NCBI RefSeq assembly: GCF_005925345.1
Contig: NZ_SSHJ01000017.1
Location: 1 to 64,000 of the forward strand
DNA length: 64,000 bases
Direction of reading: 5' to 3'
DNA from: Pedobacter ureilyticus
GTDB taxonomy: Bacteria > Bacteroidota > Bacteroidia > Sphingobacteriales > Sphingobacteriaceae
The translations under genes were made by a program, and so were the position numbers. The notes beneath the pieces are model-generated. The model saw only the letters and a list, made by a program, of their open reading frames with translations, did not search any database and was not told the origin of the DNA. Shown here piece by piece: positions 26,697 through 33,952 of the stretch (position 1 is the first letter of the stretch; each line of letters begins with the position of its first letter).

Positions 26697-27209
26697 ATGA
26701 AAGGTAACATTGAATTCTTTACTGCCACTTGTTTAAACTGGCAAAATCTTTTGAAAGCTGAAACACATAAAAAAATCGTGCTAGCAAGTCTAAAGTTTCT
26801 AGTAGAAGAAAATAGGATATGGCTTTACGCCTACGTGACCATGCCCAATCATATCCATCTACTTTGGCGTAAACAAGATCTCTGGATAGAAAATAGTATT
26901 GCTCAGAACTTCTTGAAATACACCGCCCAACAAATAAAGTTTAATTTATTGGCCGACAATCCGCAAGAGTTAGGTAAATACAAAAGCTCTCAAGCAGATA
27001 GACAGTATCATTTTTGGGAAAGAAGACCTCATCAAGCAACTATGAACAATAGAAATATCGTAGAACAAAAATTAAACTACATACATCAAAATCCAGTTAA
27101 GAAGGGCTTATGTTTATCGAATTTAGATTATCCATATTCTTCTGCAAACTTCTATGAAGGGAGAGGTAATGATATGCTATTAACTCATTATATGGATCAT
27201 ATCTGGTAG
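26697..27209 (+). CDS. REP-associated tyrosine transposase (RAYT, Y1 HUH family)
   Basis: I start at ATG 26697, because upstream codons of the longer frame (from 26568) are made of REP sequence. The 170-residue product has MPNHIHLLW with the metal-binding His pair at 52 and 54, then FWERRPHQATMNN and LNYIHQNPVKKGL with YPYSSANFYEG, all marks of the IS200-like RAYT group. Such domesticated enzymes nick single-stranded REP hairpins and are flanked by the REP units they spread, as here (26578-26665, 27221-27297, 27372-27396). It appears intact and single-copy in the window. Confidence 0.88.
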   Translation: MKGNIEFFTATCLNWQNLLKAETHKKIVLASLKFLVEENRIWLYAYVTMPNHIHLLWRKQDLWIENSIAQNFLKYTAQQIKFNLLADNPQELGKYKSSQADRQYHFWERRPHQATMNNRNIVEQKLNYIHQNPVKKGLCLSNLDYPYSSANFYEGRGNDMLLTHYMDHIW

Positions 27210-27220
27210 AAAGAGTGATT

Positions 27221-27297
27221 GGTGATAACACCGAACCACGGGCAAACCCACAATAACTGAATTACTACGAACCTTTGGTTGGTAGTATCAACAACCC
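27221..27297 (+). repeat. REP/REPIN-like unit B
   Basis: Begins GGTGATAACACCGAACCACG and ends CCTTTGGTTGGTAGTATCAA. It is the same plan as unit A with a degraded second arm. A further partial copy (AATAACACCGAACCTCAGGC) lies at 27374-27393 inside the right 93-bp repeat. Confidence 0.65.
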
Positions 27298-27303
27298 AAA
27301 CAA

Positions 27304-27396
27304 ATGACAACCTACTTAAGCTGGAAGTTTTAAGTTTTGCCTGATAAATTGTAGGTTTGGTTATTGCGATTGCTAATAACACCGAACCTCAGGCAA
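27304..27396 (+). repeat. 93-bp direct repeat, right copy
   Basis: It repeats the 3' end of the PKD/barrel gene: read in frame it gives M-T-T-Y-L-S-W-K-F-stop against M-T-T-Y-V-S-W-K-F-stop at the left copy. Its right end abuts the leader of the CHAT gene. Confidence 0.85.
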
Positions 27397-27416
27397 TTTA
27401 CCAAACTGTAAAACCT

Positions 27417-30077
27417 ATGCCCTGCCGATACTTCAAATATGTATGTGTAGTTCTTTTGTTGCTTCAAAGCGGCTCCCTACTAGCGCAAAGCAATGATTTT
27501 CAAACCAAATTAAAAGGCTTTAAAGCAAATAACGATCTTACCAATTGGATTTACGAGCAGTTAGATTACGCCAACGAAAACCCACAAACAGCAGCCGACA
27601 ACATTCTTAAAATTCAGAAAAAACGTTGGCGAAATGCCAAAACCGCTGAAGAACGTTTTGCATGGCTAAACCTATTGAGCACTTTAGCTTACTATCAATT
27701 ATTAAACGGCAATATTTTTGGTTCCATCAATTCTTATGAAAATGCCCTTAGTTTTTTCCGTAAGCACAAAATATTGGATTACGATGTTGTAGAGTACATC
27801 TACAAACCTCTAGGAAATAACTATACCCGACTGGGCGACTACGAAAGAGCTTTGTTCATCCAAAAACAGAGTATAGAATTTCAACATTATCACAGCGAAG
27901 ACAAAAATAAAGCCGCAGCTATTTACTGCAACATGGCTATCTCCTACCGCTCAATGGGCAAATTAGAAGATGCCTATAAGACAATAAATAAAGGTTTAGC
28001 CTTAAAGCCAGATCATTTTAACCTGGTAATGCTGAATAATGTTTATGCAGATGTATTATACGATGATCAAAAATACTTTGAAGCGGCAACCGTAATCGAA
28101 AATAACATCAGCAAGCAAAAGGCTAGCAATGCAGCAACTGCCTATTGGCTAATGAGTTCGTACACTACGGCTGGTAATATCTATTTAAAGCAGCAAGAAA
28201 CTACAAAAGCTAGTATTTTTTATACCAAAGCGTTGCAGTTATTAGATCGCTATTATCCTCATAGTAGAATACGTGAACGAGCCAATCTTTATACTCAAAT
28301 TGGAACAACCTATTTGACACAAAACAAACCAAACCAAGCCATTAGCTATGCGCAAAAAACATTAAAAACACTGGGCGTTAACAAAACACAAAAAATTTAT
28401 GGCGACAATAAGCTAGTAGATGTTTTTATGTTATTGGCCAAAGCTAACCTTCAATTAAGACAAGCAGAAAAAGCATTAAAAAACATCAATTTAAGTTTGC
28501 TTTCAGCATATAAAATTAGAAATGAATTTGCTGCAGATAAAACTAAAGAGCGATTGCAAGACTACCTTAAACAAATTGCGGAACAAGGTATCGACATTAG
28601 TTACCAGTTGTACAAACAAACCAGCGACAAAAAATACCTACAACAGATTTTAACTCTGGCGGAGCAGAGCAAAAGCCGAACCTTGCTAGATCAAATGCAG
28701 CGAAATCAACAATCGGTTTCGAAGAACATCAAAAACGATAGTCTTTTCCTTAAAAAGCAACAACTAGAACGTAACATCAGCTTTTTAGAAAAACAAGCAA
28801 TAGAAGAACCTAATCAACATGCTACCAAAAACATCGAAGGCTTAAAATACGACTTGGCTTTGATAAACAAAACGCTATCTAAAAAATATCAATACTTAAA
28901 TTTTGAGGATTACCAAATGAATATTCAAATTGAAAAACTGCCCAATCATCGGTTTATCGAATATTTTATTGGAGAAAAAGATATTTATGTGATCAATATC
29001 TATCGGCATAAAATAGAAAACGTAATCAAATTACCGCATGCAGAGAAAATAAAAACAGCGCTTCAAACTTTCCTTCAGACATATTTTCACAATGGTGCTA
29101 ACGCGATGCTTAATAACCCAAAAGCTTTTTTTCAGGCATCTCATCGCATCTATCAATTGATCTTAGCGCCGATAAAACTGAAACCAAACGAACAGTTAAC
29201 TATTATACCCGATGGAGTTTTGGGCTACCTTTCTTTTGATGGGCTAATTAGCCGAAACAACTATACAGAAAATATCAGCAAGTGGCCATTTTTAATTAAA
29301 AACCACACTACAGATTACGCTTTTTCTATCCAAACACTACTTACAGAAAAGAAAACAACAACATCAAACACTTTTGCTGGTTTATTTATCACGCATAGCG
29401 AAGGCAATAAAACTCAATTAAACGCTATTACCACCGAAGCTGATTTAATTAAGAAATACGTTAAAGGTAGCTTTCTGTTTGACAATGAAGTAAACCCAAA
29501 ATCTTTTGAACAACTATTTACTAAGAGCAAAGTAATGCACATTGGTACTCACGCTTATTTAACTGGAGTAAACCACGAACCAACCTTAGATTTTGGCGAA
29601 GAAAAGATGTATTTGTTCGAGCTTTCGGCCAAGCAAAGTGCTCCGTCTTTGGTAGTGCTTAGCGCTTGCCAAACGGCAGATGGCCTATTGGCCAATGGAG
29701 AAGGCATCATTAGTTTATCGAGAGGTTTTAATGCCGTTGGCACTACTGCTACTATTGCCAGCTTATGGAATGTAAATGATGATGCCGCAGCTCAAATTAT
29801 GGCAGGCTTCTATCAATCACTTGTAAAAAATAAAAATGCCAGCCAGGCACTTCGGCAAACCAAATTGAATTGGCTTAGTACCACCAAAATGAGCAATGCA
29901 GTGCTGCTTCCCTACTATTGGGATAGTTTAATTTATATGGGCAAAAACCAAGAAATTGAACTACAAAAACCCATTAACTGGTTAGGAAAGTCGTTCTTAG
30001 CTAGTTATTTTGCCTTCTTGCTGGCAGCAACCCTGATTATTAGAAGAGTAAAATTTGCAAAAAAGACTATTGCCTAA
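27417..30077 (+). CDS. TPR-CHAT protein, caspase-like, membrane-anchored
   Basis: ATG 27417 gives a signal peptide (MPCRYFKYVCVVLLLLQ, cleavage near LLAQS); the earlier Met at 27357 lies in the direct repeat. The 886-residue product has TPR repeats (about 70-430, for example ALFIQKQSIEFQHYHSEDKN), a linker, then a CHAT domain (about 560-850). The caspase-like dyad is visible: HIGTHA with His near 712 and LSACQTADG with Cys near 751, plus GEGIISLSRGFNAVG. A last membrane helix (about 862-880, SFLASYFAFLLAATLII) with a basic tail anchors it. So the TPR and CHAT parts should be periplasmic. The substrate is not deducible; the TPR-bearing candidate anti-sigma factor is one possibility. Its tail overlaps the next minus-strand gene by 11 nt. 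Confidence 0.88.
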   Translation: MPCRYFKYVCVVLLLLQSGSLLAQSNDFQTKLKGFKANNDLTNWIYEQLDYANENPQTAADNILKIQKKRWRNAKTAEERFAWLNLLSTLAYYQLLNGNIFGSINSYENALSFFRKHKILDYDVVEYIYKPLGNNYTRLGDYERALFIQKQSIEFQHYHSEDKNKAAAIYCNMAISYRSMGKLEDAYKTINKGLALKPDHFNLVMLNNVYADVLYDDQKYFEAATVIENNISKQKASNAATAYWLMSSYTTAGNIYLKQQETTKASIFYTKALQLLDRYYPHSRIRERANLYTQIGTTYLTQNKPNQAISYAQKTLKTLGVNKTQKIYGDNKLVDVFMLLAKANLQLRQAEKALKNINLSLLSAYKIRNEFAADKTKERLQDYLKQIAEQGIDISYQLYKQTSDKKYLQQILTLAEQSKSRTLLDQMQRNQQSVSKNIKNDSLFLKKQQLERNISFLEKQAIEEPNQHATKNIEGLKYDLALINKTLSKKYQYLNFEDYQMNIQIEKLPNHRFIEYFIGEKDIYVINIYRHKIENVIKLPHAEKIKTALQTFLQTYFHNGANAMLNNPKAFFQASHRIYQLILAPIKLKPNEQLTIIPDGVLGYLSFDGLISRNNYTENISKWPFLIKNHTTDYAFSIQTLLTEKKTTTSNTFAGLFITHSEGNKTQLNAITTEADLIKKYVKGSFLFDNEVNPKSFEQLFTKSKVMHIGTHAYLTGVNHEPTLDFGEEKMYLFELSAKQSAPSLVVLSACQTADGLLANGEGIISLSRGFNAVGTTATIASLWNVNDDAAAQIMAGFYQSLVKNKNASQALRQTKLNWLSTTKMSNAVLLPYYWDSLIYMGKNQEIELQKPINWLGKSFLASYFAFLLAATLIIRRVKFAKKTIA

Positions 30078-30681
30078 CGGTTAAACTTTCCAATTTTGCT
30101 AAAATTTCTTGAGCCTGGCTATAATAAATAGTGTTCTTTGGCACTTTTATAAGCCAATTCTTACTCTCAGCATTTATTCCTTCTTTCAAAAAAATAAGTG
30201 CTAAAAAGTAAGCAGCCTCTGCTTTGCTATTGACATCGTTACTGGTATAAATCGGGTACAACACCTTTTTTCCAATTTCTAAATTATCATTAGCGATTAA
30301 AACCATGGCGTATTTTTTTGCTGCTCGCAGGTCATTTACATTATTAAGATAATATCTAGAAATTAGCTGTGCGGCAGCATCATAGTTTCGCTGCTTAAAA
30401 TAGCTTGCGGCCTGCTTAAACTCTAAAGCAGGTTCTTCGGCTAGGTTTGCCACAATAAAATGATGATCAATTTGATACATTTCATAAAGACTTGGCCTCC
30501 ACGATAACCATGCAAGCGAACCAATGGCAACTAAGAGTAGAAGCTTTGCAACAGTACTTGCCAAAAATGCTTTTAGTTTTCCAACTATCGTAATTTTTAA
30601 AGTATTGCGCCCAACTCCCGAAGATGCATCGATCTTTGGAAAAGCAAAGGTATTCATAAGTTTTTCTATAGGTTGATACAC
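30067..30681 (-). CDS. Membrane TPR protein, truncated paralogue of the candidate anti-sigma factor
   Basis: A 204-residue protein with one membrane helix (about 40-60, VAKLLLLVAIGSLAWLSW) and a TPR-like C-terminus (about 85-200). It aligns with the membrane/TPR half of the 21562-22302 product: both have W-x-P-x-L-Y-E after the helix, an A-x-x-F-x-x-x-x-Y-x-x-A unit, an L-K-E phrase, and end K-x-W-L-x-K-x-P ... Y-x-x-A-Q-x-x-L-x-K-L. The anti-sigma-like N-terminus is missing and replaced by about 38 residues without a known domain. It is tail-to-tail with the CHAT gene. Confidence 0.75.
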   Translation of the reverse strand: MYQPIEKLMNTFAFPKIDASSGVGRNTLKITIVGKLKAFLASTVAKLLLLVAIGSLAWLSWRPSLYEMYQIDHHFIVANLAEEPALEFKQAASYFKQRNYDAAAQLISRYYLNNVNDLRAAKKYAMVLIANDNLEIGKKVLYPIYTSNDVNSKAEAAYFLALIFLKEGINAESKNWLIKVPKNTIYYSQAQEILAKLESLTVRQ

Positions 30682-30860
30682 CTATAGCAAAAACCGCTTC
30701 AATTTTAGGCAAAAAAATATTTTTTTGAGCTAATTCATATATATGGCCTTAACGATCAAAAAAATATAGTTTTATTTGGACAAAACATTCGTAACAAAAA
30801 ACAATAAGTGCATTTATTTACACAAGTGGCGCAAAACCTTACCCAGCCTCATTTATCGGC

Positions 30861-32840
30861 TTACCTTACTTTCTTTAAAATAGTTACGCCTAACGGTGGC
30901 AGATTAATCAAAATAGATTGCTTTTGATGCTGATGACCAACACTTTCGGTAGATTTATAATCTAGGTTTAATTGGTTGCTTCCATAAAATTCTTTTGCAT
31001 CCGAATTAAAAATCTCTCTCCATTTACCTTTTACCGGAATACCAATTCTATAATTTTCGCGAAACACCGGGGTTAAGTTAATGGCAATAACTAAGGTATC
31101 TTTTGCTTTGTCGGCTTTCCGTTGAAAAACGTACACCGACTGATCTGCATCATCTGCTTCCTGCCACTCAAAACCTTGGTAAGAGAAATTATGATGATAT
31201 AAGGCTGGTTCTGATTTAAGCAGTCCATTAAGTGCTTTCACTGTTCTCGACATTCCTTTGTGCGGAGCGTGTTCCAGTAAATCCCAGTTCAGTGATTGTA
31301 GGCAGTTCCACTCCGAGGTTTGACCAAACTCATCTCCCATAAAGAGCAATTTAGCACCTGGGTGTGTCCACATATAAGCATATAAAGCTCTTAAATTAGC
31401 AAATTTTTGCCACTCATCGCCGGGCATTTTATAGATCATCGGCGATTTACCATGTACCACCTCATCATGTGATAATGGTAACATGAAATTTTCGGTAAAG
31501 GCGTAAGTCATGCTGAACGTGAGCTGATGATGATGGTGTTTTCGTCCAATTGGATCAACCTTGAAATACTTCAACGTATCGTTCATCCAGCCCATCATCC
31601 ATTTCATGCCGAATCCTAAGCCACCAGCATACACAGGCCTAGTTACGCCATCGTAAGTGCTACTTTCTTCGGCAATGGTTTGTATCCCTTTAAAGTTTCC
31701 ATAAAGAGCCTCGTTCATATCTTTTAGAAACTTTACGGCACCCAAATTTTCGGTACCCCCAAATTCGTTAGTGCCAAATTCGCCTTCACTTCTGCTAAAA
31801 TCAAAATACAACATTGAGGCTACTGCATCTACACGCAATCCATCCAGATGGTATTTATCGAGCCAAAACATGGCATTGCTAATCAAGAAAGAGCGTACCT
31901 CATTTCTATCATAATTAAAAATGTAAGACTTCCAATCGGGATGAAAACCCTTGCGCATATCAGAGTGTTCGTACAAATGTGTACCATCAAAATGGTATAA
32001 TCCGTTGGCGTCGCCAGGGAAATGCGATGGCACCCAATCTAGAATTACTGCGATGTTGTTTTTGTGAAATTCTTCAACGAGCAGCATTAAATCTTGTGGC
32101 GAGCCGTGACGGGAACTTGCGGCGTAATATCCGGTAACCTGATATCCCCAAGATGGATAGTAAGGATATTCCATTACGGGCAAAAACTCTACGTGGGTGA
32201 AGCCCATTTCTACCACATAAGGCACAAGCGTTTTAGCGATTTCGCCGTAACTCAATACTCTTTCTGGGTCGGACGGGTCGCGTTGCCACGAACCTAAATG
32301 CACTTCATACACCGAAATAGGCTGGTCTAGCGCATTTTTCTTCTCCCGTTTGTTCATCCACGCTTTATCTTTCCAGTGGTAATCGGTATCCCAAACTATA
32401 GAGGCTTTATGTGGCGGATGCTCTGCATGCAAAGCGTAAGGATCACTCTTTTCTAAATCTTCGCCATTAAACCCTTTGATATAATATTTATAAACTTCTC
32501 CTTTTTTAACATTTGGAATAAAACCTTCCCAAATTCCTGATTCATCCCAACGGTTATACAACAAATGACTTTCTCTATTCCAACCGTTAAAGTTGGCCAT
32601 TACACAAACCTTTTGTGCATTGGGTGCCCAAACTGCAAAATAAACGCCTTCTATACCATTCACTTTGCACAGATGCGCTCCCATTTTTTCATAAAGCTTA
32701 AAGTGCTTTCCTAAAAGAAACAAAGAAATATCGAAATCGGTTAATAGCGTATGTTGCCAAACTGCAGATTGGTATTTTTCAAATGCATTTTCTGCGGCAA
32801 CAGCTTTAGGTTTATCGGTTTTTGTGTTTCGTTTGGCCAT
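30861..32840 (-). CDS. glgB: 1,4-alpha-glucan branching enzyme
   Basis: A GH13 branching enzyme of 659 residues that makes alpha-1,6 branches in glycogen. It has an N-terminal CBM48-type domain (about 40-130, GVYFAVWAPNAQKVCVMANF). The catalytic barrel shows the four GH13 regions: ILDWVPSHFPG, GLRVDAVASMLYFD (nucleophile Asp), QTIAEESSTY (acid/base Glu) and LSHDEVVHGK. A C-terminal beta domain follows. Length fits the GlgB forms lacking the extra N-terminal domain. It is the last gene in a leftward group after an ABC ATPase gene (28 nt apart); no other glycogen gene is nearby except the GH31 enzyme at 33953. Confidence 0.95.
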   Translation of the reverse strand: MAKRNTKTDKPKAVAAENAFEKYQSAVWQHTLLTDFDISLFLLGKHFKLYEKMGAHLCKVNGIEGVYFAVWAPNAQKVCVMANFNGWNRESHLLYNRWDESGIWEGFIPNVKKGEVYKYYIKGFNGEDLEKSDPYALHAEHPPHKASIVWDTDYHWKDKAWMNKREKKNALDQPISVYEVHLGSWQRDPSDPERVLSYGEIAKTLVPYVVEMGFTHVEFLPVMEYPYYPSWGYQVTGYYAASSRHGSPQDLMLLVEEFHKNNIAVILDWVPSHFPGDANGLYHFDGTHLYEHSDMRKGFHPDWKSYIFNYDRNEVRSFLISNAMFWLDKYHLDGLRVDAVASMLYFDFSRSEGEFGTNEFGGTENLGAVKFLKDMNEALYGNFKGIQTIAEESSTYDGVTRPVYAGGLGFGMKWMMGWMNDTLKYFKVDPIGRKHHHHQLTFSMTYAFTENFMLPLSHDEVVHGKSPMIYKMPGDEWQKFANLRALYAYMWTHPGAKLLFMGDEFGQTSEWNCLQSLNWDLLEHAPHKGMSRTVKALNGLLKSEPALYHHNFSYQGFEWQEADDADQSVYVFQRKADKAKDTLVIAINLTPVFRENYRIGIPVKGKWREIFNSDAKEFYGSNQLNLDYKSTESVGHQHQKQSILINLPPLGVTILKKVR

Positions 32841-32868
32841 AAGGATATTTCTGTAAGATAGACATTAT

Positions 32869-33537
32869 TTAATGAAGCATAGCTGGTAAGTAGCCATGTA
32901 ATTGCAAATCTTCCAAATTATTGATGTTGTAATTACACCCGTTATGAAGCAATATTGTTCTAGATGCGTAATTCAATACATGTTGGTAATAATGGTCGGT
33001 AATTACAAAGCCCTTGTAAGACAACATTGCATTAATGTTTGTTTTAATTTCTTCAATTAACAAAGGCGAAAGTTGAGAAAAAGGTTCGTCGAGCAGCACA
33101 TATTTTGCATCGCTATAAATGATCAATAAAGCCTCGGCTAAGCGCCTGTTTCCGCCAGAAAGATTACCTATTCTCTCGTTTAAGTGCGCATTAAAAATAG
33201 GCAGTTCGAGTAGCAAGTGTTGATATTTGTTGGTATACAGCTTTATCACTGTAGCTAATTTCAAGTAGTGCGGAATGAAAAATGATTGAGATAAATAAGC
33301 GATTTTACCAGACAAGAAACCTTTTTGAACTATTTTATCGTCAATTCTCAAATGCTTATAATAAGGTTTAATAGTGCCGAAGATAATTTTTAACAAGGTT
33401 GATTTACCGCAGCCGTTTCTACCTAAAACACCAACAACTTCGCCTACGCAACATTTTAAATAAACGTTATTTAGGATTTTTCTCTCTCCAAAACTATGTT
33501 GTGCACTGTCTATAAAAAATTCGTCCATAGCCAGCAA
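32869..33537 (-). CDS. ABC transporter ATP-binding protein
   Basis: A 222-residue ATPase. Walker A is GRNGCGKST (near 40), the signature is NLSGGNRRLAEALL, and Walker B is YVLLDEPFSQLSP with an H-switch in FVITDHYYQH. It overlaps the small membrane-protein gene upstream by 28 nt, so the two are co-translated. No conventional permease of six helices is encoded here; the partner has 107 residues. The substrate is unknown. It may be an ABC-type export module of a Bacteroidota-specific sort. Confidence 0.85.
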   Translation of the reverse strand: MLAMDEFFIDSAQHSFGERKILNNVYLKCCVGEVVGVLGRNGCGKSTLLKIIFGTIKPYYKHLRIDDKIVQKGFLSGKIAYLSQSFFIPHYLKLATVIKLYTNKYQHLLLELPIFNAHLNERIGNLSGGNRRLAEALLIIYSDAKYVLLDEPFSQLSPLLIEEIKTNINAMLSYKGFVITDHYYQHVLNYASRTILLHNGCNYNINNLEDLQLHGYLPAMLH

Positions 33538-33833
33538 ATAATCAGTGATAAAACAAAAAGGCCGAACTCAATTCCAAAAAAAGTTCCTAAAATTCTTCGA
33601 TAACTTATCCCTAAATTATAATAAAAGAGTTTGCGAGAACTAAAGAATAGCTTTTCGATAGCGATAGTGGTGGTGTAGCCTATTAATTTAAACGTAATTG
33701 CTAAACTGTACAGGTTTACCTTGTCAAATCCTTTAGTGTAAAATAAGTTTAACCAGAATAAACTTAAAGCAAAATTTAAAACAAAAACCAATTTGAAATG
33801 ATGTAGGTAAAGAATTTTTAGCTTTTGATACAT
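33510..33833 (-). CDS. Small membrane protein encoded with the ABC ATPase
   Basis: A 107-residue protein with about three hydrophobic segments: LVFVLNFALSLFWLNLFY (about 15-32), LAITFKLIGYTTTIAI (about 44-59) and FFGIEFGLFVLSLIICWLW (about 86-104). I do not recognise a family. Overlap with the ATPase gene suggests they form a complex or that it tethers the ATPase. It might be the membrane half of a minimal ABC system. Confidence 0.6.
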   Translation of the reverse strand: MYQKLKILYLHHFKLVFVLNFALSLFWLNLFYTKGFDKVNLYSLAITFKLIGYTTTIAIEKLFFSSRKLFYYNLGISYRRILGTFFGIEFGLFVLSLIICWLWTNFL

Positions 33834-33856
33834 TTCAAATTGGTTTGCTTAATAAA

Positions 33857-33941
33857 TGCCGTCATTTCGAACGCAGTGAGAAATCTTTGAATACGTAATT
33901 AACTTAAAGATTTCTCCTCGTTCCTCGTCGAAATGACGGCA
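33857..33941. repeat. Intergenic inverted repeat (GTCATTTCGA type)
   Basis: TGCCGTCATTTCGA (33857-33870) pairs perfectly with TCGAAATGACGGCA (33928-33941), and AGAAATCTTT with AAAGATTTCT further in. It is a dispersed palindrome of a type widely seen in Bacteroidota gaps, here after the GH31 stop where it may also help termination. Confidence 0.75.
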
Positions 33942-33952
33942 GAACGGATAAA

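Noticed and set aside
26697..27209. Complete insertion sequence
   Set aside because: No IS200/IS605-type ends of its own; the flanks are REP units and a direct repeat, which fits a RAYT instead.
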